64,000 nucleotides of DNA from Candidatus Mediterraneibacter guildfordensis (GCA_019112735.1 DXIS01000004.1:30970-94969), one strand, 5' to 3'. Shown: positions 36,785 to 44,654, counted from the first letter of the stretch. Numbers and translations: made by a program. Notes: generated by a model from the letters alone, not told the origin.

Positions 36785-38412
36785 CATGATTTATTTTCCG
36801 CCGCCCGGATGATCTCTTCCGGGAACCCTGCGAATTCCAGCAGTTTAACGGCATTCTGGGATGTAGCCGGGCCATCCATGATCTTATAGCTGAACACGAT
36901 GTCATCCTCGCCGATCTCCTCACTGAAATGGAAGTTCAGATAATCGCCCTTCAAAAGTTCTGTCAGTTCCTTATCGTGAGTCGCCACCAGCGCGATGCAG
37001 TTCTTATCCCTGAGGTATTCCAGGATCGCGCGGGACGCCCGGATGCGCTCTCCGGTATTCGTTCCTCTCAGGATCTCGTCGATGGCGCAGATGGTCACGC
37101 GGTCATCCGACAGACTGTCGAGGATCCGCTTCAGATAACGGATCTCCCGGATAAAATAACTCTCGCCTGCCATCAGGTCGTCTTTTACCGCCATGGATGT
37201 GATGACATCTGCCTCCGGCATGACGAACCGACACGCCATACATGTATTCAACGCCTGTCCGAGAACCGAATTCACAGCCACAGCTTTGATAAATGTGGAT
37301 TTTCCGGAAGCATTGGATCCGGTGATCAGGCAGCTCTTCTCCAGCGCAAGATCATTCGCCACCGGATCCTGAATGAGCGGATGATATACTTCTGTCATTT
37401 CCATTTTTTTCTCATCTGTATATTCCGGCGTGCAATACCAAGGCAGCGTCTGACGGAAAGAAGCCGTACAGATTGCGGCGTCCACTTCCCCGATGCATCT
37501 GTATACGGTCATATATGCGCCCGCATGATCGATCAGCCGTTTCATGACTTTATTGTAAGTGGTGATCTGGACCAGTGTGATCCCCATCACGTAATCAAGA
37601 AGCGTACCCATGGCATCTCCTGTGCCGCTTCCCTCCCGTTTGATGCGCAGGATCCGGTCGCCCCGGATAACGCCCCTCAGTTCGCGAAGTGCTTCATCCA
37701 GTTCCGGGAAAAATCCGCTTACATTCTTTAACCGGGCGATCTGCTTCGCATTTCCCAGCAGACTGACCGCCGTCCCGATCAGGGACAGTTCCAGATCATG
37801 CTTCATATTGATCCAGAAATAGATGCCCAGGTTCAGCGCGCACACCGTCATGAATGGAAAAGCCAGCATGTCCGCAGGCAGAAACGGCATGGCAACAACC
37901 GATGCTGCAAGCAGGATCTGAAGGATCCTGTACAGCCATTGATTACCGAGCACATACGCTTCAATGCCATCCATATAGGCGGGTATATAATAAGAAGAAG
38001 CGCTTTTCCCGATATCACACAGCAGTTCCTCGATCTTTCCGCGTCCGTCGACATCCTCTGCCCACGCCTGAACCTGCTGTTCAAACACTGTCCGCTCATC
38101 TGCTGACATCCGGTTTCGGCGCAGACGCCAGTACAGGATCTCCTCGCCGGCCGAACAATCGCAGCTGTTGATCCGCCGGAACACATCGTTCAGCGAAAGA
38201 TCGTTCCATGTAACACTATCAATACCGGTTCCGTCATTTACCACGTCATAATAATTGCGGACCGTGTCATTCCATTCCCGGATTTTCGGCATTCTGCCAA
38301 ATTTCTCACGGACAAAAGTCCTGCGGCGGCGTTTCAGGTCAAAACATGAAATCACCCATGTTACTGTAAGAATGAGGATCAGGCATACGATCACAAGAAG
38401 TGTTGTCAACAC
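36784..38412 (-). CDS. Membrane-anchored MutS-like ATPase
   Basis: 542 residues. The C-terminal 220 residues are a MutS domain V ATPase: Walker A ITGSNASGKSTFIKAV, then DDLMAGESYFIREIRYLKRIL (MutS-type trans loop), Walker B TICAIDEILRGTNTGERI and VATHDKEL. There is no mismatch-recognition or Smr domain. Instead there is an N-terminal membrane helix (about 2-22) and a hydrophobic pair near residues 160-205. Such membrane MutS relatives exist in Firmicutes and Bacteroidetes without known role. Start is GTG 38412 behind AAGGCGG. Confidence 0.8.
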   Translation of the reverse strand: MLTTLLVIVCLILILTVTWVISCFDLKRRRRTFVREKFGRMPKIREWNDTVRNYYDVVNDGTGIDSVTWNDLSLNDVFRRINSCDCSAGEEILYWRLRRNRMSADERTVFEQQVQAWAEDVDGRGKIEELLCDIGKSASSYYIPAYMDGIEAYVLGNQWLYRILQILLAASVVAMPFLPADMLAFPFMTVCALNLGIYFWINMKHDLELSLIGTAVSLLGNAKQIARLKNVSGFFPELDEALRELRGVIRGDRILRIKREGSGTGDAMGTLLDYVMGITLVQITTYNKVMKRLIDHAGAYMTVYRCIGEVDAAICTASFRQTLPWYCTPEYTDEKKMEMTEVYHPLIQDPVANDLALEKSCLITGSNASGKSTFIKAVAVNSVLGQALNTCMACRFVMPEADVITSMAVKDDLMAGESYFIREIRYLKRILDSLSDDRVTICAIDEILRGTNTGERIRASRAILEYLRDKNCIALVATHDKELTELLKGDYLNFHFSEEIGEDDIVFSYKIMDGPATSQNAVKLLEFAGFPEEIIRAAENKS

Positions 38413-38429
38413 AATTTTGCACCGCCTTT

Positions 38430-38457
38430 CTATTGTATTATCTGTTTAATACAATAG
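38430..38457. promoter_or_regulatory. 28-bp inverted repeat upstream of the MutS-like gene
   Basis: Perfect 11-bp arms CTATTGTATTA (38430-38440) and TAATACAATAG (38447-38457) with a 6-bp centre, between the HTH-Uma2 gene and the start of the MutS-like gene. No T-run follows, so an operator is more likely than a terminator. Confidence 0.5.
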
Positions 38458-38475
38458 TCTTATTATGTGCGTTTG

Positions 38476-39264
38476 TCAATATCCTTCCTTCACCTGGGCG
38501 AACCGGATCTCAAGCCCTTCCAGCACACCGGACGGCACAGCATCGGAATATGTATACTCCTCAGTCTTCCCCTGATCTTCAAAATTAACGACCGTGACGC
38601 GCTCCTGGAACGGATCCACGATCCAGTATTCCCGCACGCCCGCTTTCTGGTAAAGCATAAGCTTGCGCACATAATCATGGGAGGAGTTACTCTTTGAGAC
38701 AATCTCTATCACCCAGTCCGGCGCGCCACAGCAGCCCTTATCCGTCAGAATGTCACGGTTGCATACAACCAGCAGATCCGGCTGTACAATACTGGTATCA
38801 TCTCCGAAAAGACGAACGTCAAAAGGAGATACATACGCTTCGCATTTCCCCTTATTTTTTCTAATATGGCTTTCTATTTCAAAATAAATTCTTTTTACAA
38901 AATACTGATGAAGGCGTCCCGGAGCCGACAGCATATAGATCTTACCGCTGATTAGTTCAGCACGGTTGTATTCCGATAGTTTTTCAATATCTTCACCATC
39001 ATACTCCCTTGCGGAATATGCATACGGTGTTGCCGCCTCCCGGATGAGCACCGGCTCCTCCTTCACCTGGTCGTACTTAAACGGAATCTTTTCCTTTGAA
39101 CTGAGCACCTGCTCGATCGCCAGCAGCGTGGCATAACGCGGATTCTTTGTAGCCCCTGAGAAGATCTTGTTCACCGTGCTTAATGGAATGCCGGACAATT
39201 CAGCGATTTCCGCATTCGTCATCCCGGAGTCCTTTTTCATTTTCTTCAGATCATTAATATCCAT
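38476..39264 (-). CDS. HTH DNA-binding domain fused to Uma2-family nuclease domain
   Basis: 262 residues. N-terminal Xre/Cro-type HTH (about 3-55: MTNAEIAELSGIPLSTVNKIFSGATKNPRYATLLAIEQVL). Residues about 80-255 are a Uma2/DUF820 PD-(D/E)XK domain: ELISGKIYMLSAPGRLHQYF, SIVQPDLLVVCNRD and APDWVIEIVSKSN carry the acidic residues, followed by KLMLYQKAGVREYWIVDPF. Catalytic activity of Uma2 proteins is unproven. ATG 39264 follows GGAGACGG. A near-palindrome at 39290-39309 upstream suits autoregulation. Confidence 0.85.
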   Translation of the reverse strand: MDINDLKKMKKDSGMTNAEIAELSGIPLSTVNKIFSGATKNPRYATLLAIEQVLSSKEKIPFKYDQVKEEPVLIREAATPYAYSAREYDGEDIEKLSEYNRAELISGKIYMLSAPGRLHQYFVKRIYFEIESHIRKNKGKCEAYVSPFDVRLFGDDTSIVQPDLLVVCNRDILTDKGCCGAPDWVIEIVSKSNSSHDYVRKLMLYQKAGVREYWIVDPFQERVTVVNFEDQGKTEEYTYSDAVPSGVLEGLEIRFAQVKEGY

Positions 39265-39289
39265 AACGCCGTCTCCTTTCTTTCCATAA

Positions 39290-39309
39290 TTGGATATTTT
39301 ATTTTCCAA
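39290..39309. promoter_or_regulatory. Possible operator of the HTH-Uma2 gene
   Basis: TTGGA and TCCAA arms with an AT-rich 10-bp centre, 26 bp upstream of the start codon. Candidate binding site for the encoded HTH. Confidence 0.35.
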
Positions 39310-39359
39310 ATACTGTGTTTAAATTATTATATCTCTTTGAATTTCTAATTTCAATACAT

Positions 39360-39400
39360 AAAAAAAGCGCAGAAATATCCATATATGGATATTTCTGCGC
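39360..39400 (-). terminator. Terminator of the response regulator/kinase operon
   Basis: Perfect 34-bp palindrome (39367-39400) whose arms form a 17-bp stem with almost no loop, followed on the minus strand by seven T. 26 bp past the kinase stop. Confidence 0.85.
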
Positions 39401-39425
39401 ATGAGAGTCACTCTGTGGCTCCCTT

Positions 39426-40730
39426 TTACGTTCCGGATTCTTTTTGCTTCATCTCCCGCGGCATGATCACAACCGCCTTAAACTGATCGCAGTCGATCTT
39501 TATCTCAAATTCCCCGCCCAGCGCCTTGGCGTATGTGCTCACGATCGCCAGTCCCAGGCCGTTGCCGTCTCCGGTGCGGGCTTTATCGCCCCGGGCGAAC
39601 CGTTCTACGATATCTTCCGCCTCAAAGTCCATAGGATACGCGGATGTATTCGTGATCTCCATACAGAGCCTCTCCTCAAGCCCCCGGCCTTCTTTTTCCG
39701 TATGGCTGACGTATGTCTTTACAAAAACCCTCGTTCCCTTTGCGGAATATTTCAGCGCATTTTCCATCAGATTCTGGCAGATCCGGTAGAAGTACGAATT
39801 ATCCGATACCAGCTCCGTACTGTCTTCAGTAAGCCGGGTCACGAACTCCAGCCCGCTCTCCCGGATCCGGTCATCCATGTCCGCGAAGATCTGGCCGACC
39901 ATCCGGTTCAGCTCAAATTTATCCGGATGGAGTTCGATATTGCCGCTGCTCGCCTTGGCAAGACTGAACAGACTGTCCACCATCTCCTTCAGTTTCTCCG
40001 CCCGCGCCGAGATCACATCCACATAATCCCGCACCGTATCGCTTAAGTCTTCCTTCCGGATCAGTTCGATATATCCGACCATGGATGTAAGCGGCGTCTT
40101 CAGGTCGTGGGACACGTTGGTGATCAGGTCCACACGGAGCTGGTCGCTCCTCGTCACTTTTTCCAGGCTCTTCTTCTCGATCTCCAGCGCCACATCGATG
40201 CGTCGGCGGTTCACCTCCTCCATCTGCTCCATCAGAAGGTCCATCTTCCGGTTCTTGAACCGGTTCAGCACGATCTGCGCGAGAATATACTGGACGACAA
40301 TGGTAAACGCCATCATATAGCCGGCCGCGTAGTTCCAGTAATAATTCCCGTAGTTGTGCCAGTTGATCAGCGTGTACAGATAGATATAGGCAGCGACCAC
40401 GCACACCGCCCCTGCCGCCGCGGCGATCCGGTCCAGCTTTTTCCCGGTCTCTTTCCATTTCTTATAGAACGATTCATCCTCCGGCACCCAGTTCTCATAG
40501 ATTATTTTCAGGATCTGTCCGAGCGTCATGACCACGCCGGCGCCGAGGACAAAGTTCCCTGTGAGGCCAATGATCACCGATTCATCCATCGGACGGTAGT
40601 CCGCATCTACCAGCATAAAATATTCCAGATAGATGCCGGTCAGGATCAGCACCGCGCCCGGGATGAGCGGCCAGTTCAGTTTCAGAAATGCCTTTGCTTC
40701 TTTAATCAAATTTTTCCATTTTGTATCCAA
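39426..40730 (-). CDS. Sensor histidine kinase (VanS-like)
   Basis: 434 residues. Four hydrophobic segments in the first 165 residues, so a multi-pass sensor with little extracellular sequence. HisKA dimerisation domain with H-box VSHDLKTPLTSMVGYIEL near residue 205; HATPase with YRICQNLMENALKYSAKGT (N box) and GDGNGLGLAIVSTYAKALGG (G2). Start appears to be TTG 40730 inside the end of the regulator gene (29-bp overlap); no ATG is available nearby. Stimulus unknown. Confidence 0.88.
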   Translation of the reverse strand: MDTKWKNLIKEAKAFLKLNWPLIPGAVLILTGIYLEYFMLVDADYRPMDESVIIGLTGNFVLGAGVVMTLGQILKIIYENWVPEDESFYKKWKETGKKLDRIAAAAGAVCVVAAYIYLYTLINWHNYGNYYWNYAAGYMMAFTIVVQYILAQIVLNRFKNRKMDLLMEQMEEVNRRRIDVALEIEKKSLEKVTRSDQLRVDLITNVSHDLKTPLTSMVGYIELIRKEDLSDTVRDYVDVISARAEKLKEMVDSLFSLAKASSGNIELHPDKFELNRMVGQIFADMDDRIRESGLEFVTRLTEDSTELVSDNSYFYRICQNLMENALKYSAKGTRVFVKTYVSHTEKEGRGLEERLCMEITNTSAYPMDFEAEDIVERFARGDKARTGDGNGLGLAIVSTYAKALGGEFEIKIDCDQFKAVVIMPREMKQKESGT

Positions 40731-41409
40731 TTCCCCACACCACCTTTATATACCTTGGTTTCTTCGGTTCGATCTCAATCTTCTCACGGATATGGCGGAT
40801 ATGCACCATCACCGTATTTTCCACTGCAAAACACGCCTCGTCATGCCATACATTTTCATAGATCTGCTCCGCCGGAAATACCTGCCCCGGATGCTCCATG
40901 AGCAGTTCCACGATCTTGTATTCCGTGGCTGTCAGCCGGACTTCCTCACCTTCCACGATGATCAGCCGCTGCTTCTTATCCAGCACCAGGCCCCCGTTTA
41001 CCAGCCGGTCCGCGTCCTGCTCCGGCGCCTGCCCTCCCCAGGCCCGGTACCGGCGCAGGTGGGCTTTCACCCGGGCCATCAGCTCCGCCGGGTTGTAGGG
41101 CTTCTCCACATAATCGTCCGCGCCCATGACCAGGCCGGAGACTTTGTCGCTCTCCTCTGTCTTCGCCGATAAAATGATCACCGGGATCCGGTGCTTTTCC
41201 CGGAGCTTCATCAGCGCCGACAGGCCGTTCATTTTCGGCATCATCACATCCAGTATGATCAGGTCCACCGGCTGTGCCTCCAGAAGCTCCAGCGCCTGCA
41301 TCCCGTCATAGGCCGCCAGCGTCCGGTATCCCTCGTACTTCAGCAATTCACTGATCGAATAAACGATTTCTCTATTGTCATCTACGACCAGCACTGTCTC
41401 TTCCGCCAT
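40702..41409 (-). CDS. OmpR-family response regulator
   Basis: 235 residues. Receiver domain (1-120) with acidic pair DD near residue 10, phosphoacceptor Asp in LIILDVMMPKMNG, Ser/Thr and Lys in SAKTEESDK and DDYVEKPYNP. C-terminal winged helix (about 140-235) with EVRLTATEYKIVELLMEHPGQVFPAEQIYENVW and VMVHIRHIREKIE. ATG follows GGGAGG. Two direct repeats AAATCTTA 11 bp apart upstream (41480-41498) are a likely autoregulatory site. Confidence 0.92.
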   Translation of the reverse strand: MAEETVLVVDDNREIVYSISELLKYEGYRTLAAYDGMQALELLEAQPVDLIILDVMMPKMNGLSALMKLREKHRIPVIILSAKTEESDKVSGLVMGADDYVEKPYNPAELMARVKAHLRRYRAWGGQAPEQDADRLVNGGLVLDKKQRLIIVEGEEVRLTATEYKIVELLMEHPGQVFPAEQIYENVWHDEACFAVENTVMVHIRHIREKIEIEPKKPRYIKVVWGIGYKMEKFD

Positions 41410-41479
41410 CCTGTGACCTCCCCTTTGTTCTTGTTCCTGTATCCACTGTAATGCATCCCGCTTAAGAAAACCCTGAGGT

Positions 41480-41498
41480 AAATCTTAAAAAAATCTTA
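41480..41498. promoter_or_regulatory. Direct repeats, likely response-regulator box
   Basis: AAATCTTA at 41480-41487 and 41491-41498, spaced 11 bp, as expected for an OmpR/VanR dimer on one DNA face, 71 bp upstream of the regulator gene. Confidence 0.45.
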
Positions 41499-41528
41499 GC
41501 CTCGTTTCTTTCATTGTAAAACAGGGCA

Positions 41529-41561
41529 TAAAAAAAGCAAAGCGGTTTCACAGGAAACCGC
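41529..41561 (-). terminator. Intrinsic terminator after thiT
   Basis: Minus strand: GCGGTTTC-CTGT-GAAACCGC, then TTTGC and seven T. Confidence 0.8.
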
Positions 41562-41592
41562 CCTGCCGGATCAGATGTCTTCAGTACAGATC

Positions 41593-42258
41593 TTACTCAA
41601 CCGCCATCTTCTTCACCCGTGCCAGGCCTTTGGCTACCGCCGGGATCGAGATCACGATCACCGTGATCACGCCTTCCACGAGAAGGTAGCTGTAGTTGTA
41701 GAGGATCGGATAAACCGCCGTCAGTGATTTCGGAAAATTATCCGGCATGTAGTCCATCCAGTACAGATAGCCGCCCAGGGCGTGAAATGCGCCTCTGGCC
41801 ACGACCGCCAGGATGTAGCCTTTCAGCAGTCCGTGATTGCTCTTTGCGAACACGCCGGCCAGGCCGAGCGCAGCAAATGCGAAGATATAATCGCAGCACA
41901 CCTGGAAGAAAGAAAGCACGTACGGCTCCTGGATAAACTGCAGGATCCCGTAGGCAAGCCCTACGAACAGGCCGGTACCCACACCGTACCAGTTCGCGAC
42001 GAGCACGATGAACAGCATACTGCACAGCGTAATGCTGCCGCCCCAGGGCATGTTAAAGATCTTTATGTAGGACGTAATGTAGGCAAGGGCAATAGCCACC
42101 CCGCAGAAAACGAGCTGTTTCGCGCTCATTTTCTTTTCAGCGGACCGCCTGCCCGCCAGATACCATGCCGCCAGGAAAAGAACGATTCCCGCCACGACCG
42201 TCACCGCATAGCCGGCTGTCGTCAGCCCGCCTTCCGCATTTACAAACATTTCAAACAT
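41593..42258 (-). CDS. thiT: Thiamine ECF transporter S component ThiT
   Basis: 221 residues, six membrane segments. Family signatures: ALAYITSYIKIFNMPWGGSITLCSMLFIVLVANWYGVGTGL around residues 60-105 and VARGAFHALGGYLYW near 155, which carry the aromatic and Glu/His residues of the thiamine pocket. Start ATG 42258 follows AGGAGGG; the frame runs open upstream but that part is the riboswitch. Control by the TPP riboswitch in its leader confirms the substrate. Confidence 0.95.
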   Translation of the reverse strand: MFEMFVNAEGGLTTAGYAVTVVAGIVLFLAAWYLAGRRSAEKKMSAKQLVFCGVAIALAYITSYIKIFNMPWGGSITLCSMLFIVLVANWYGVGTGLFVGLAYGILQFIQEPYVLSFFQVCCDYIFAFAALGLAGVFAKSNHGLLKGYILAVVARGAFHALGGYLYWMDYMPDNFPKSLTAVYPILYNYSYLLVEGVITVIVISIPAVAKGLARVKKMAVE

Positions 42259-42319
42259 AATAAAAAACCCTCCTGTTCTCAGATTGAAAACAAAAGGGCA
42301 CGAATGGCACTTATAACAC

Positions 42320-42400
42320 ATCCCTACGTTGGCATTATCCAAATCAGGTTGCGGGTCGAAGTTTCCAACTTCCTCTCAGCCTGTCATACAAGCTCCCCCT
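42320..42400 (-). promoter_or_regulatory. TPP riboswitch (THI element)
   Basis: All conserved blocks occur in order on the minus strand: GGGGGAGCTT, GGCTGAGAGG, GACCC, AACCTGATTTGGATAATGCC and AACGTAGGGA. The regulated gene is thiT. How the signal reaches expression is not obvious: I see no clear terminator between aptamer and gene, so the AGGAGGG at the thiT start may be masked. Confidence 0.93.
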
Positions 42401-42420
42401 GTCATCAATCCGTATTTCAT
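42376..42420 (-). CDS. Possible 14-codon leader peptide overlapping the TPP aptamer
   Basis: ATG at 42420 lies 7 nt behind a consensus AGGAGG and encodes MKYGLMTGGACMTG, stopping at the TGA inside the GGCTGAGA block of the riboswitch. Upstream is the thiT promoter, so the ORF is within the transcript. Translating ribosomes would run into the 5' half of the aptamer. May be chance; short ORFs of this size are common, but the ribosome binding site is unusually good. Confidence 0.4.
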   Translation of the reverse strand: MKYGLMTGGACMTG

Positions 42421-42435
42421 TTGTAAACCTCCTGT

Positions 42436-42464
42436 ATACTACATTACACAGGGAAATTTGTCAA
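42436..42464 (-). promoter_or_regulatory. Promoter of thiT transcript
   Basis: Minus strand: -35 TTGACA (42459-42464), 17-bp spacer, -10 TAGTAT (42436-42441), upstream of the TPP riboswitch. Confidence 0.8.
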
Positions 42465-42473
42465 GCGGAAGGA

Positions 42474-42653
42474 TTATCTGCCCGAACGATACAGGTTGTA
42501 AATGCTTGCGTTTCCGCTCGTAAATGCAAGACCGGATATGATAATATCCTTATTTTCCGCAAGATATTTTCTCACTCTCTCGATCAGAGAAACTTTCCGC
42601 TCTCTTACTGTAGTATTTGTATAATTATTAACTCTTACTGTTGCTGTATTCAT
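42474..42653 (-). CDS. Small hypothetical protein (59 aa)
   Basis: ATG 42653 follows AGGAGAG at good spacing. Product: basic and polar first half (RVNNYTNTTVRERKVSLIERVRKYLAENK) and a short moderately hydrophobic second half (DIIISGLAFTSGNASIYNLY). No recognised domain. Its end lies directly next to the -35 box of the thiT promoter. Base composition is more AT-rich than the neighbours. Confidence 0.5.
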   Translation of the reverse strand: MNTATVRVNNYTNTTVRERKVSLIERVRKYLAENKDIIISGLAFTSGNASIYNLYRSGR

Positions 42654-42828
42654 TATTTATCTCTCCTTTTTGTTTTACATTTTCAGCTTGTTGTTTCTGT
42701 TTACGCTGTAATAATAACGCACATTTTTCGCATACAACAGATAGATTTTTGACTAATTCTAAGTCGATATTGACTTTTTCATATATAAGAGATATCCTGT
42801 TTTCTGAAGGATCCTGTTCAACCGGCAT
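42628..42828 (-). CDS. Doubtful small protein (66 aa) with CxxC
   Basis: Open frame on the minus strand overlapping the 59-residue ORF by 26 bp. Contains VVCEKCALLLQRK and a Lys/Gln-rich tail. No good ribosome binding site, and a well-formed plus-strand promoter for the AraC gene lies inside it. I rate it as possible only. Confidence 0.25.
   Translation of the reverse strand: MPVEQDPSENRISLIYEKVNIDLELVKNLSVVCEKCALLLQRKQKQQAENVKQKGEINNEYSNSKS
42770..42798 (+). promoter_or_regulatory. Promoter of the AraC regulator gene
   Basis: -35 TTGACT (42770-42775), 17-bp spacer, -10 TATCCT (42793-42798), about 55 bp upstream of the ATG. Confidence 0.55.
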
Positions 42829-42852
42829 TCCTGTAAAGGAGACTCAGAGCGT

Positions 42853-43707
42853 ATGAAACAGACTTCAGGGAACCCGTATTACGAAACATTTCACCAGATC
42901 AATGAACTTGGCGTACAGCTGGCTTACCACACTACACCGGGAGGTTACCATCCTCTGCACTGGCACGAGGAGATCGAACTACTCTATCAGCTGAACGGCG
43001 AGGCAGATGTCCAGATTGAAGGCCGGAAATACCACATTGCCAACAAGCATCTGGTCGTCATTGACTCGCGGCAGGTGCACAGCACTTACACGCACCGGGA
43101 TACATCCATGTTCCTCTGTGTCCATATTTCCAGAAAATATATGGAGAAATATCTGCCCGACATCAATCTGTACCAGATCCGATGCCTGCCGGATGATATT
43201 GAAGATGAGAAATTCCCGGAATATCTGATCCTGTGCAAACAGATGGAGCAGCTCACCCGGCTGTATATCGAAAACGCACCCGCATTCCAGATGGAGGCCG
43301 AGGGGATCATCATGCAGGCGCTTGCCCTGCTGATCCGGCATTTTTCTACGCGGTCCACAACCGGGAATATACACGCAGGGAACAGGCAGACGCTCACCCG
43401 GATCCGCGAAGTGATCACCTATGTAGATGAAAATTTCCGCAATCCTATTTCTCTGCAGGATATCGCAGACCACATGGGGCTTGGCAAAGAATATTTCTGC
43501 CGGTTCTTTAAAAAAAACATGGAAATGTCTTTCCTGCAGTACGTCAACGAAGTGCGCGTATCCCATATCTATCAGGACCTGCTCCGTACAGACACGCCGA
43601 TCAGTGAGCTGGCAGAAGAAAACGGCTTCACCAACCAGAAACTATTTAACCGGACATTCAAAAAAATATACGGCTGCACACCGTCTGCAGTCCGCAGAAC
43701 AAATTAA
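42853..43707 (+). CDS. AraC-family transcriptional regulator
   Basis: 284 residues. N-terminal cupin-type sensor (about 20-110: HWHEEIELLYQLNGEADVQIEGRKYHIANKHLVVIDSRQVHS), then two C-terminal HTH motifs (about 185-284: ISLQDIADHMGLGKEYFCRFFKKNM and TPISELAEENGFTNQKLFNRTFKKIYGCTPSAVR). RBS AAAGGAG. It precedes the 2-hydroxyacid dehydrogenase by 14 bp in the same direction and may regulate its own operon; the effector is unknown, sugar or sugar-acid type in related proteins. Confidence 0.9.
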   Translation: MKQTSGNPYYETFHQINELGVQLAYHTTPGGYHPLHWHEEIELLYQLNGEADVQIEGRKYHIANKHLVVIDSRQVHSTYTHRDTSMFLCVHISRKYMEKYLPDINLYQIRCLPDDIEDEKFPEYLILCKQMEQLTRLYIENAPAFQMEAEGIIMQALALLIRHFSTRSTTGNIHAGNRQTLTRIREVITYVDENFRNPISLQDIADHMGLGKEYFCRFFKKNMEMSFLQYVNEVRVSHIYQDLLRTDTPISELAEENGFTNQKLFNRTFKKIYGCTPSAVRRTN

Positions 43708-43721
43708 AAGGAGCACACAAA

Positions 43722-44654
43722 ATGAAAATCGTATTTTTAGACGCCGCGTCGCTCGGCAGTGACACAGATTATTCTGAATTCGAGAAGCTCGGAGAAGTTG
43801 TAAGATATCCCGCATCCTCCCCGGAGGAAGTCCCGGCCCGCATCGTGGACGCGGACGTAATGGTGATCAATAAAGTCCCGGTCAACGAGAAAACCATCGG
43901 CAGCGCACAGAACCTGAAGCTGGTATGCGTCACCGCCACCGGGACCAACAACCTGGACAAAGAATACCTGGCAAGCCGCGGGATCGAATGGCGCAACGTG
44001 GCGGGTTATTCCACAGAATCCGTGGCGCAGCACACATTTGCCATGCTGTTCTATCTGATGGAGCATCTGCCCCACTATGATAAATATGTAAAAGACGGAA
44101 GTTATGCCGCTTCCAGCCTTTTCACCCTGCTTGACGCCACCTTCCGCGAACTGAAAGGGCAGACATGGGGCATCCTCGGCCTTGGCGCCATCGGCCGCAG
44201 AGTCGCAGGCATCGCAGAGGCATTCGGCGCAAATGTCATCTACTACTCTGCATCCGGCGCCCCGGCGCAGGAGGGATACCATCAGGTGGACTTCGACACC
44301 CTGCTGGCACAGTCCGACATCCTGTCCATCCACGCCCCGCTCAACGAATACACAGAAGGCATCATGAATGCCGATGCGTTCCGCAAAATGAAGCCCGAAG
44401 CCATCCTGCTCAATCTCGGCCGCGGACCGATCATCAACGAGGACGATCTGGCAGACGCCCTGAATGCCGGGGAGATCAGCGCCGCCGGCCTGGATGTGCT
44501 TTCCGAAGAACCGATGAGGAAGGACAGCCCCTTCTTCCGGGTAAAAGACCAGGACCGCCTCTTCATCACGCCCCATATCGCATGGGCTGCGGTTGAATCA
44601 AGACAGCGGCTGATGAAGATCGTCGCAGGGCAGATCCGGGAATTCTGCCAATAA
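43722..44654 (+). CDS. D-2-hydroxyacid dehydrogenase (NAD-dependent)
   Basis: 310 residues. NAD-binding GLGAIGRRVAGIAEAFG near residue 150; catalytic residues fall in NLGRGPIINEDDL (Arg), LDVLSEEPM (Glu) and TPHIAWAAVESRQ (His), as in glycerate and hydroxypyruvate reductases. RBS AAAGGAG; 14 bp after the AraC gene. Exact substrate unclear (glycerate, lactate or other 2-oxo acids). The last 89 bp are antisense to the end of the convergent membrane-protein gene. Confidence 0.88.
   Translation: MKIVFLDAASLGSDTDYSEFEKLGEVVRYPASSPEEVPARIVDADVMVINKVPVNEKTIGSAQNLKLVCVTATGTNNLDKEYLASRGIEWRNVAGYSTESVAQHTFAMLFYLMEHLPHYDKYVKDGSYAASSLFTLLDATFRELKGQTWGILGLGAIGRRVAGIAEAFGANVIYYSASGAPAQEGYHQVDFDTLLAQSDILSIHAPLNEYTEGIMNADAFRKMKPEAILLNLGRGPIINEDDLADALNAGEISAAGLDVLSEEPMRKDSPFFRVKDQDRLFITPHIAWAAVESRQRLMKIVAGQIREFCQ

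Noticed and set aside
39367..39400. 34-bp perfect palindrome as an operator
   Set aside because: It is followed by seven T on the minus strand just after the kinase stop, so a terminator explains it.
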